Shown piece after piece: positions 5,793 to 11,386 of a DNA stretch of 11,386 bases. The notes beneath the pieces were generated by a model that saw only the letters and a program-made list of their open reading frames with translations, searched no databases and was not told where the DNA came from. Made by a program: the position numbers and the translations under genes. Within the stretch, counting starts at the first letter, position 1. Each line of letters starts with the position of its first letter. The DNA comes from JBEKHI01 sp050012355 (GTDB taxonomy: Bacteria > Actinomycetota > Actinomycetes > Streptosporangiales > Streptosporangiaceae): contig JBEKHI010000420.1 of NCBI GenBank assembly GCA_050012355.1, forward strand, positions 1 to 11,386, in the 5' to 3' direction.

Positions 5793-6968
5793 TCAGCCTC
5801 GGGCTGGCCAGCCACCGGATTCCATCGCGGACAGCAGTGCGGGTACGTCGGCCGGGTGGACCGAGAGCTCGGCGGCGCCAACCGGCAGGCCCGGCGAGTG
5901 CTCGATGCGGATGTCCTCGATGTTCACGCCCGCCGCGCCCGCCGCGTTGAACAGCCGGGCCAGTTCGCCTGGCTGGTCGCGGATCACCACCTGGACGACG
6001 GCGAACGGCCGGGGCTCCTCGCCGTGCTTGCCGGGGATCCTGGCGACGCCCGCCCGCCCCCGTTCCAGCAGGTCCGTAACCGTTTTACCGGAAATATCGG
6101 ATATGGGGGCGGCGGAGCCGGACGCGGGAGCAGCGGACGCGGCGAGGGCGCGGGCCACCTCCGCGAGGTCCGCGGACACCTCGGCGAGGACTTCCGCCAC
6201 CGGACCGGCGTTGGCCCCGAGGATCTGCAGCCACAGCCCCGGGTCGCCCGCGGCGATCCGCGTGGTGTCGCGCAGGCCCTGGCCCGCCAGGCCCAGCGCG
6301 GCCGCGGGCCCGTCCGCGAGCCGGGCGGCGAGCGCGGCGGAGACCACGTGCGGAGCGTGCGAGATCAGCGCGACCCACCGGTCATGCGACTCCGGATCGG
6401 TGGTCACCTGGTCCGCCCCGCAGGCCGAGACCAGCTCGGCCACCGTCGCCACCGCGCCCGGGGCAGTCGCCGAGGACGGGCACAGCGCCCAGGTACGGCC
6501 GAGGAAGAGGTCGGCGCGGGCAGCGGCCGGGCCGCTCCGCTCCCGGCCCGCCAGCGGGTGGCCTGGCACGAAGCTCGACAGGTCGCAGCGGAGCAAGGCC
6601 GCCTGTAGAACCGGCAGTCGCTTAACGCTGGCCACATCCGTGTAAACCCGCGCCACCCCGCGCCGCTGAGCGTCCGCGAGCGTCTCCGCGACCACAGCGG
6701 GCGGCACCGCGATCACCGCCACGTCCGCGCGAGGCCGGTCGATGTGACATTGACCGGCATCTAGCCCGGTCGATGTCACATCGACCGCGCTCTGTACCGG
6801 GCTGTGTGCGGCGTCCAGCGGGTCGCCCGCGCCCAGCGAGGACGCTAGGCGGAGGGATTCACGATCCGCGTCCGCTAGCCATACCTGGACGCCGGACTCG
6901 CGCAGCGCTAGGGCCACCGAGGTGCCGATGAGGCCGGTGCCGATGACGACCGCGGATCGGAGGGTCAC
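5793..6968 (-). CDS. tyrA: Prephenate dehydrogenase with ACT domain
   Basis: A 391-residue enzyme that oxidatively decarboxylates prephenate to 4-hydroxyphenylpyruvate with NAD(P)+, in tyrosine synthesis. The N-terminal Rossmann fold begins at 'VVIGTGLIGTS' (7-17). Catalytic-domain motifs are 'DVASVKRLP', 'PGHPLAGRERSGP' and 'ISHAPHVVSAALA'. A C-terminal ACT domain ('PFAVVQVVIRDQPGELARLFNAAGAAGVNIEDIRIE') suggests amino-acid feedback control. The start is taken as GTG 6966-6968, which overlaps the aroH stop in a GTGA tetranucleotide; an earlier in-frame start at 7109 lies inside aroH and has no family homology. Residues 61-78 (AVDVTSTGLDAGQCHIDR) are encoded by a double palindrome and seem extra compared with family members. 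The insertion lies in the Rossmann domain before the 'ADVAVIAVPP' strand, so activity could be retained. Confidence 0.93.
   Translation of the reverse strand: MTLRSAVVIGTGLIGTSVALALRESGVQVWLADADRESLRLASSLGAGDPLDAAHSPVQSAVDVTSTGLDAGQCHIDRPRADVAVIAVPPAVVAETLADAQRRGVARVYTDVASVKRLPVLQAALLRCDLSSFVPGHPLAGRERSGPAAARADLFLGRTWALCPSSATAPGAVATVAELVSACGADQVTTDPESHDRWVALISHAPHVVSAALAARLADGPAAALGLAGQGLRDTTRIAAGDPGLWLQILGANAGPVAEVLAEVSADLAEVARALAASAAPASGSAAPISDISGKTVTDLLERGRAGVARIPGKHGEEPRPFAVVQVVIRDQPGELARLFNAAGAAGVNIEDIRIEHSPGLPVGAAELSVHPADVPALLSAMESGGWPARG
6735..6787. repeat. Double palindrome inside tyrA (possible inserted palindromic repeat)
   Basis: Two 19-bp units, GGTCGATGTGACATTGACC (6737-6755) and GGTCGATGTCACATCGACC (6768-6786), flank a 12-bp spacer. 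The second is a perfect 9-1-9 palindrome; the first has one mismatch between arms. As each is self-complementary, they also pair with each other, at 18 of 19 positions. The spacer can add GGC/GCC pairs around a 5-base ATCTA loop, making one long hairpin. The unit is about 53-54 bp, keeps the tyrA frame open and encodes residues 61-78. I saw no second copy in the window. Confidence 0.8.
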
Positions 6969-7330
6969 TGAGCGATATCCAGCCGCAACGCGACCGCTCC
7001 GCGCAGGTACACGTGGTGGATCTCCGAACGCGGCTTGTCGGTCGACACGTGCGCCATCAGCCGGATTACCCGGGGCATCGCGTCCGGTTTGCTGATCTCG
7101 GAGGCGCACATCAGCGGCACGTCGTGGAAGCCGATCTTGCGGGCCGCGAGGGCCGGAAACTCGGCAGTCAGGTCGGGGGTGGCGGTGAACAGCACGCTGA
7201 CCACGTCATCAGTGGTGAGCTCGTTGCGGCTCATCACTTCCGACACCAGTTCGGCCGTGCCCTCCAGTATCGCCTCGCGAGTGTCCTCATCCACTTGCAC
7301 GGCTCCGCGAATTGCCCTGATCGTTGACAT
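6965..7330 (-). CDS. aroH: Chorismate mutase, AroH class
   Basis: A 121-residue protein of the Bacillus AroH trimeric chorismate mutase fold. It rearranges chorismate to prephenate, the substrate of the TyrA encoded just downstream. Residues matching the Bacillus subtilis active site are visible: R8 in 'RAIRGA', F58 in 'TAEFPA', C75 and E78 in 'PLMCASEI', R90 in 'RVIRLM' and Y108 in 'HHVYLRGAV'. Length is typical. ATG 7328-7330 lies 9 bp after the pseudouridine synthase stop. The TGA stop overlaps the tyrA GTG, so two consecutive steps of tyrosine synthesis are translationally coupled. Confidence 0.95.
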   Translation of the reverse strand: MSTIRAIRGAVQVDEDTREAILEGTAELVSEVMSRNELTTDDVVSVLFTATPDLTAEFPALAARKIGFHDVPLMCASEISKPDAMPRVIRLMAHVSTDKPRSEIHHVYLRGAVALRLDIAQ

Positions 7331-7339
7331 AAGGCGACC

Positions 7340-8110
7340 CTACAGTCCGACTGCGGCATATAGCTCACCGATTTCCCTGGTCGAAAGCTCGCGCGTCGCC
7401 CCCGGACGCAGCGATCCTAGCCGGATCGGGCCCACGTCGGTGCGGACCAGACGGCTCACCGGATGCCCCGTGGCGGCGAGCATCCGCCTGACGATGTGCT
7501 TGCGGCCCTCGTGCAGGGTGATCTCGACCAGGACCCTCGAGCCCACCCGGTCAACGACGCGGAACTTGTCGGCGGTCGCCACCCCGTCCTCGAGTTCCAC
7601 GCCGGTCGCCAGCTTCCGGCCCAGGTCGCGCGGCACCGGACCGGTGACCTCTGCCATATAGGTCTTGGCCACCTCGAAAGAGGGATGGGCCAGCCGGTGG
7701 GCCAGTTCACCGTCGTTCGTGAGGAGCATCAGCCCCTCGGTCTCGTAGTCCAGCCGTCCGACGTGGAACAGCCGCTCGGCCCGGTCCCCGAGGAAATCGG
7801 TGATGGTGCGGCGGCCATGCGGGTCGGACATGGAGGTGAGCACCTTGGCGGGCTTGTTGAACATCAGGTACACAACGTCGGGACGGGTCGGGATGCGCTT
7901 GCCGTCCACCTTGATTACCTGATTTGCCGGGTCGACTCGCGCCCCGAACCGCCGGACTGTCTGCCCATCGACCGATACCCGGCCCTCGCCGATCAGTTCC
8001 TCGCAGTGCCTGCGGCTGCCGATTCCGGCCTCGGCTAGTACCTTCTGCAACCGGACGCCGTCCGGGACGTCAATTAGCTCGTCCCGGTCGTCCCATTCAA
8101 GATCGCTCAT
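7340..8110 (-). CDS. rluB: Pseudouridine synthase, RsuA/RluB/E/F family
   Basis: A 256-residue rRNA pseudouridine synthase with an N-terminal S4 RNA-binding domain ('VRLQKVLAEAGIGSRRHCEELI') and a catalytic domain. The expected catalytic aspartate is in 'GRLDYETEGLMLLTNDG'. Other family segments are 'YLMFNKPAKVLTS', 'KTYMAEVTG' and 'LHEGRKHIVRRMLAATGHPVSRLVRTDVGPI'. Genes in this position next to scpAB are usually called RluB-like and modify 23S rRNA; the exact target uridine cannot be read here. ATG 8108-8110 is chosen because it has GAGGAAA immediately upstream and gives the family N-terminus. The longer frame to 8170 adds residues lying inside scpB that look like shadow. It overlaps scpB by 14 nt. 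Confidence 0.93.
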   Translation of the reverse strand: MSDLEWDDRDELIDVPDGVRLQKVLAEAGIGSRRHCEELIGEGRVSVDGQTVRRFGARVDPANQVIKVDGKRIPTRPDVVYLMFNKPAKVLTSMSDPHGRRTITDFLGDRAERLFHVGRLDYETEGLMLLTNDGELAHRLAHPSFEVAKTYMAEVTGPVPRDLGRKLATGVELEDGVATADKFRVVDRVGSRVLVEITLHEGRKHIVRRMLAATGHPVSRLVRTDVGPIRLGSLRPGATRELSTREIGELYAAVGL

Positions 8111-8663
8111 TTTCCTCAATGTCCTCGACGCTGTCCGGCAGGAACGGCGCCAGGTCTGGCAAGTCGTCAAGCGAGGCCATGCCCATACGCTCCAGGAAAT
8201 ACCCTGTCGTGCGGTACAGGATCGCGCCGCTGTCGGTATCGGTCCCCGACTCCTCGACCAGGCCGCGCAGCACCAGGGTGCGCATCACGCCGTCGCAGTT
8301 GACGCCGCGAACCGCGGACACCCTGGCCCGGCTGACGGGCTGGCGGTACGCCACCACGGAGAGGGTCTCCAGCGCCGCCTGGGTGAGCCGCACTTCCTGG
8401 CCGTCCTGGACGAATCGCTCCACCAGCGGGGCGAACTCGTCACGGGTGTACAAACGCCAGCCGCCTGCCACCTCGCGCAGGTCGAATCCCCTGCCCTCGG
8501 CGTCGTAGGACGCGGACAATTCGCGCAGGACATCAGAAACCTCGTGCCGCGGGTGCTCAAGCACCTGGGCGAGGACCACTTCGGTCACCGGCTCGTCGGC
8601 GACCAAGAGGATCGCCTCGATCGCACTTTGTATCTCCCCGCCCACCTCCCCGTCCCCCTTCAC
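8097..8663 (-). CDS. scpB: Segregation and condensation protein B
   Basis: A 188-residue winged-helix protein that dimerises and binds the ScpA kleisin in the SMC condensin complex. Family segments are 'QSAIEAILLVADEPVTEVVLAQVL', 'RGFDLREVAGGWRLYTRDEFAPLVERFV', 'LTQAALETLSVVAYRQPVSRARVSAVRGVNCDGVMRTLVLRGLVEE' and 'LYRTTGYFLERMGMASLDDLPDLAPFLP'. It overlaps the scpA stop by 4 bp (GTGA), with GTG 8661-8663 taken as start; a second GTG six codons in (8645) is possible. The acidic C-terminus 'EDIEENERS' is common. Coupled translation with scpA suits two subunits of one complex. Confidence 0.95.
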   Translation of the reverse strand: MKGDGEVGGEIQSAIEAILLVADEPVTEVVLAQVLEHPRHEVSDVLRELSASYDAEGRGFDLREVAGGWRLYTRDEFAPLVERFVQDGQEVRLTQAALETLSVVAYRQPVSRARVSAVRGVNCDGVMRTLVLRGLVEESGTDTDSGAILYRTTGYFLERMGMASLDDLPDLAPFLPDSVEDIEENERS

Positions 8664-9457
8664 TCGTCGTCGGTAACAATAGCGGGATCCGCTTCATCCC
8701 CGGTCCATGTCACGTACAGATCTCCGAGGGGCGTCACTTGCTCGAACGCCACCGTGTCTTCCCGGTATAGCTCAAGCAGGGCGAGAAACGACGCGACTAT
8801 CTCGTAATTCCCGGCCGAGCCCGCCGTGAGCTGCCGGAAACTGGCCCGGCCGAGCCTGCGCAGCGAGGCGGCGATCATGATCGCCTGGTCCCTGACGCTG
8901 ATGTTCGGGGCGTGGATATGGTCGGTCGGCACCGTCGGCGGTTCGCGAGGAGTGAACACCCGGGCCGCGATGGCGGCGAACTCGACCGGCCCGAGCCCCA
9001 GCAGGACCTCCGGCAGCAGCTCGGCGAACCTGGGCTCAAGCGGGACCCGGCGCGGGAACCGCCGGGCGGCGCTCGCCATCGAGGCCGCGAACACCGCCGC
9101 GACCTCTTTGTAGGCCCGGTATTGCAGCAGCCGGGCGAACAGCAGGTCCCGCGCCTCGAGCAGCGCGAGATCCTCCTCGTCCTCCACCTCACCCGACGGC
9201 AGCAGCCGGGCGGCCTTCAGGTCAAGCAAGGTGGCCGCGACCAGCAGGAAGTAGGACACCTGGTCCAGGTCCCAGCCGCCAGCCCGATGCCGGATGTAGG
9301 AGATGAACTCGTCGGTGACCTGGGATAGCGCGACCTCGGTGATGTCCAGTTTGTGCTTGGAGATCAGCCCGAGCAGCAGGTCGAACGGACCCTCGAACAC
9401 ATCGAGGTGTACCTCGAAACCCCCTTCACGGGGAGGTGCGTCAACCGGATCCGTCAC
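8660..9457 (-). CDS. scpA: Segregation and condensation protein A (kleisin)
   Basis: A 265-residue kleisin that bridges SMC heads with ScpB in chromosome condensation. The N-terminal kleisin signature is 'FEVHLDVFEGPFDLLLGLISKHKLDITEVALSQVTDEFISYI', followed by 'FLLVAATLLDLKAARLLP' with an acidic 'EVEDEEDLALLEARDLL' linker. The C-terminal winged helix contains 'FLALLELYREDTVAFEQVTPLGDLYVTW'. The start is GTG 9455-9457, 2 nt after the stop of the upstream small gene, so reinitiation is probable; no strong Shine-Dalgarno is seen. An smc gene is not in the window. Confidence 0.95.
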   Translation of the reverse strand: MTDPVDAPPREGGFEVHLDVFEGPFDLLLGLISKHKLDITEVALSQVTDEFISYIRHRAGGWDLDQVSYFLLVAATLLDLKAARLLPSGEVEDEEDLALLEARDLLFARLLQYRAYKEVAAVFAASMASAARRFPRRVPLEPRFAELLPEVLLGLGPVEFAAIAARVFTPREPPTVPTDHIHAPNISVRDQAIMIAASLRRLGRASFRQLTAGSAGNYEIVASFLALLELYREDTVAFEQVTPLGDLYVTWTGDEADPAIVTDDE

Positions 9458-9459
9458 GT

Positions 9460-9795
9460 TTACGACGGTAGCTCATCCGGGCCGGACGAGCCGAGTCGCC
9501 GCGCCAGCAGGGAGTCCTTGCCCCGGGCGTCCAGATCGGCGAGCAGGACAGCGATGGCTTCCCTGACGAGACGCCCCCGGTCAATGGTCATCCCGTAGCG
9601 GCGCAACGCGAGTCGTGCTTGCTCTATGTCGAGCAGCTCCGGCTCGGACAAGTAGACGGTGATTTTCTGATCGTGTCTTTCCCGGCCAGTCGCTAGACGG
9701 CCATCAGCCCCGTCGGGTCCAGGGGCGGCCGGGCGCAGGAGTTCGGCGACCCCGGGCATGGTTACCCGGCGTGACCGTCCCCTGCCTGCCGCCAC
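9460..9795 (-). CDS. Small ribbon-helix-helix-like protein between parA and scpA
   Basis: A 111-residue protein with a basic, Pro/Gly-rich N-terminus (1-40). Its core looks like a ribbon-helix-helix fold: strand 'KITVYLS' (44-50), helix 'EPELLDIEQARLALRR' (51-66), then 'TIDRGRLVREAIAVLLADLD' (70-89). I recall similar genes between parA-like and scpA genes in other actinomycetes, but no function. By analogy with ParA partners that are RHH proteins (ParG, Omega), it could be a DNA-binding adaptor for the upstream ParA-like ATPase; this is inference. GTG 9793-9795 has a strong AAGGAGGT site, giving a 34-nt overlap with parA. ATG 9757-9759, just after the parA stop, is the alternative and would give a 99-residue protein. 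It ends 2 bp before scpA. Confidence 0.8.
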   Translation of the reverse strand: MAAGRGRSRRVTMPGVAELLRPAAPGPDGADGRLATGRERHDQKITVYLSEPELLDIEQARLALRRYGMTIDRGRLVREAIAVLLADLDARGKDSLLARRLGSSGPDELPS

Positions 9796-10658
9796 CGCTC
9801 TAGGACCTCCTTGGCAAGCTCACGGTAGGAACTAGCCCCCATTGACGTGGAATCGAAGCTGGTAATAGGCAGCCCCGCCACAGTAGCGTCCGGGAACCGC
9901 ACGGTCCTGTTGATCACCGTATGGAAAACCTTGTCGCCGAAACCGTTCACGATGGACGCCAGCACCTCCCTGGTGTGCAGGGTCCGCGAGTCGTACATGG
10001 TGGCGAGCAGTCCGTCGATGGTGAGCTCCGGGTTGAGCCGCTGCGAGACCTTGGCGATGGTCTCCATCAGCAGCGCGACACCGCGCATCGCGAAGTACTC
10101 GCACTCCAGCGGGATGAGCACGCTGTCGGCGCAGGCCAGCGCGTTGATGGTGAGCAGCCCGAGCGACGGCTGACAGTCGATCATGATGATGTCGTAGTCG
10201 GGCACCAGCGGCTTGAGCACTCCCCCGAGCACGTACTCACGGCCCACCTCGTGCACGAGCTGGACCTCCGCGCCGGACAGGTCGATGTTGCTCGGCAGCA
10301 GGTCCAGGCCGTCGACGTTGGTCTGGAACAGCACGTCGGAAGCGAGGACGTCGCGTTCCATCAGAAGGTTGTAGACCGTGGAGTCGATGTCGTGCGGCTG
10401 GATGCCGAGCCCGACCGACAGCGCTCCCTGCGGGTCGAAGTCGACGAGCAGCACCCGCCGCCCCTGCTCGGCCAGCGACGCGCCTAGGTTGATCGTGGTG
10501 GTCGTCTTGCCGACGCCACCCTTCTGGTTGCAGATCGCGACCACCCGCGCCGGTCCGTGCTCCATGAGCGGCTCGGGATCGGGAAACACCGAGACCGGAC
10601 GACCGGTCGGTCCCAGCTCGCCTGCTTGGGGTTCTGTGACGATACGGGATGCTGCCAC
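9762..10658 (-). CDS. parA: ParA/Soj-family chromosome partitioning ATPase
   Basis: A 298-residue ParA-type deviant Walker ATPase. The Walker A motif is 'KGGVGKTTTT' (46-55), Walker A' is 'LLVDFDPQGALSVGLG', Walker B is 'YDIIMIDCQPSLGLLT', and the C-terminal 'RFPDATVAGLPITSFDSTSMGASSYRELAKEVLERW' is typical of the chromosomal Soj group. The first 35 residues are a variable extension. GTG 10656-10658 has GGGAGGT upstream at 9-nt spacing; a downstream ATG (residue 32) is possible. No parB follows. Position before scpAB and after a xer gene marks it as the accessory ParA-like gene of this cluster rather than the parAB pair near the origin, so the symbol is a family label. Confidence 0.92.
   Translation of the reverse strand: MAASRIVTEPQAGELGPTGRPVSVFPDPEPLMEHGPARVVAICNQKGGVGKTTTTINLGASLAEQGRRVLLVDFDPQGALSVGLGIQPHDIDSTVYNLLMERDVLASDVLFQTNVDGLDLLPSNIDLSGAEVQLVHEVGREYVLGGVLKPLVPDYDIIMIDCQPSLGLLTINALACADSVLIPLECEYFAMRGVALLMETIAKVSQRLNPELTIDGLLATMYDSRTLHTREVLASIVNGFGDKVFHTVINRTVRFPDATVAGLPITSFDSTSMGASSYRELAKEVLERWRQAGDGHAG
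9805..9812 (-). promoter_or_regulatory. Strong Shine-Dalgarno inside parA for the RHH-like gene
   Basis: AAGGAGGT on the minus strand lies 9 nt before GTG 9793-9795 and is a near-full anti-SD complement. It supports the longer RHH-like protein and a 34-nt overlap with parA. The same bases encode Lys-Glu-Val of ParA ('LAKEVLERW'), so the match could be partly coincidental. Confidence 0.5.
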
Positions 10659-10697
10659 CAGCGATAAACCTCCCGGGGCTTGCGCGAAATCATTTGG

Positions 10698-10727
10698 ACT
10701 CTAGGGGTTGGTGCTCACCGTAAGCAA
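10698..10727 (-). promoter_or_regulatory. Candidate sigma-70-type promoter upstream of parA
   Basis: On the minus strand TTGCTT (10722-10727) and TAGAGT (10698-10703) are spaced 18 bp, in the 98-bp gap between the xer stop and the parA start. The gap is the second-largest between genes of the minus-strand cluster, after the 111 bp before the DUF5302 gene. The boxes are only moderately close to consensus. If real, it would drive parA-scpAB and downstream genes independently of xerD. Confidence 0.4.
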
Positions 10728-10756
10728 GCCGACTCGCCGTTTAGCCCGGAATATCC

Positions 10757-11386
10757 TCAGGTCGCCCTCGGATGAGCCGCCGCGTAGACCTCTCGTAGCT
10801 TATCAACGGTGATCAAGGTATACACCTGGGTCGTGGTAACCGATGCGTGGCCGAGCAATTCCTGCACGACACGGATGTCGGCGCCGCCGTCGAGCAGGTG
10901 GGTCGCGAACGAGTGCCGCAGCGTGTGCGGCGAGACGTGCGCCAGCCCGGCGCGGTCCGCCGCGGCCGAGATGATGCCCCACGCGCCCTGCCGGGTGAGC
11001 CTGCCGCCGCGGGCGTTGAGAAACACCCCGGGGCTGGACGCGCGAGCCGACAGCGCGGGCCTAGCGCGCACCAGGTAGGCGTCGAGGGCGGCGACGGCGT
11101 AGCTGCCGACCGGGACGATCCGCTGCTTGCCGCCCTTGCCGTCCAGCAGCACTACGGGGTCGGAAGCCAGCTCCAGATCATCCACGTCAAGACCGGTGAC
11201 CTCTGAGATGCGCGCGCCGGTACCGTACAGGAACTCCAGCAGCGCCCGGTCCCGGAGCTTTTTCGGGTCCTCGGTGTCGGTACCAGGCGGCGGCCCCGCG
11301 GCGTCGAGCAGCCGCTCGATCTCGTGCAGGCTGATCGCTTTCGGCAGCCGCCGCGGCGGTACCGGCGGCGCCACCTCACGGGCCGC
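10757..11386 (-). CDS. xerD: Tyrosine recombinase XerD-like, C-terminal catalytic part (truncated by window end)
   Basis: About 209 residues are visible and the frame is open to the window edge, so the N-terminal core-binding (SAM-like) domain lies outside. The catalytic domain is complete. It has the Arg in 'GTGARISEVTGL', the Lys region 'LLDGKGGKQRIVPVG', 'HTLRHSFATHLLDGGADIRVVQELLGHASVTTTQVYT' with the His-x-x-Arg, second His and nucleophile Tyr, then 'LREVYAAAHPRA'. These match XerC/XerD, which resolve chromosome dimers at dif. The position before parA-scpAB is that of xerD in many actinobacteria, so XerD is preferred over XerC. The GTG at 11374 is internal: typical family sequence ('AREVAPP') continues upstream of it. 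Confidence 0.9.
   Translation of the reverse strand, partial: AAREVAPPVPPRRLPKAISLHEIERLLDAAGPPPGTDTEDPKKLRDRALLEFLYGTGARISEVTGLDVDDLELASDPVVLLDGKGGKQRIVPVGSYAVAALDAYLVRARPALSARASSPGVFLNARGGRLTRQGAWGIISAAADRAGLAHVSPHTLRHSFATHLLDGGADIRVVQELLGHASVTTTQVYTLITVDKLREVYAAAHPRAT

Noticed and set aside
5463..6608. Long + strand open frame (381 codons) opposite cmk, DUF5302 and tyrA
   Set aside because: It crosses three real genes on the opposite strand and has the low-complexity Arg/Gly composition of a shadow frame.
6969..7109. N-terminal extension of tyrA
   Set aside because: It lies wholly inside aroH, has no family homology, and GTG 6968 gives a standard 4-bp overlap and a Rossmann fold starting at once.
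8111..8170. N-terminal extension of the pseudouridine synthase
   Set aside because: It is inside scpB and out of character with the family; ATG 8110 has a ribosome site directly upstream.
1..11386. tRNA, rRNA, CRISPR array, transposase or prophage integrase
   Set aside because: No such sequence was recognised; the only recombinase is the XerD-type housekeeping gene and no regularly spaced repeats occur.

Overview
The window is GC-rich, densely packed DNA. Its genes belong to families typical of filamentous Actinobacteria: an XRE/DUF5753 regulator with a DUF397 partner, an AroH-class chorismate mutase, an ACT-domain TyrA and DUF5302. GTG starts and 4-bp or 14-bp gene overlaps are frequent. 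No rRNA, tRNA, CRISPR array, transposase or integrase was found. I cannot name the species from sequence alone.

Left part (1-2736), accessory and regulatory. A 5'-truncated DUF5753 regulator (3-332, +) is followed by a small DUF397 gene (469-678, -) and its upstream partner, an XRE-HTH/DUF5753 regulator (735-1589, -). Across a 283-bp AT-richer divergent spacer with two perfect inverted repeats lies an RsbW-like HATPase gene (1888-2736, +). These three families form the WhiJ/BldB-like/AbaA-OrfA-like regulatory sets known from Streptomyces. The ATPase reading frame has no stop after its domain and runs 390 bp antisense into bioA.

Right part (2347-11386, all -), a conserved housekeeping gene string. 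Read in the direction of transcription it is: xerD-type recombinase (cut by the window end), parA-like ATPase, a small ribbon-helix-helix-like protein, scpA, scpB, an RsuA/RluB-type pseudouridine synthase, aroH, tyrA, a DUF5302 gene, cmk, der and bioA. Xer, ParA and ScpAB act in chromosome resolution, segregation and condensation. AroH and TyrA are consecutive steps towards tyrosine. Cmk feeds CDP/dCDP pools, Der is a ribosome-assembly GTPase and BioA is a biotin-pathway aminotransferase. Most junctions overlap or are under 20 nt, so long polycistronic transcripts are likely. A plausible promoter lies in the 98-bp xerD-parA gap.

Two anomalies stand out. Der has lost about 57 residues of its first GTPase domain in frame, including the NKxD motif. 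TyrA carries an in-frame stretch of about 18 residues encoded by a double palindrome able to form a long hairpin, like a palindromic repeat inserted into a coding gene.
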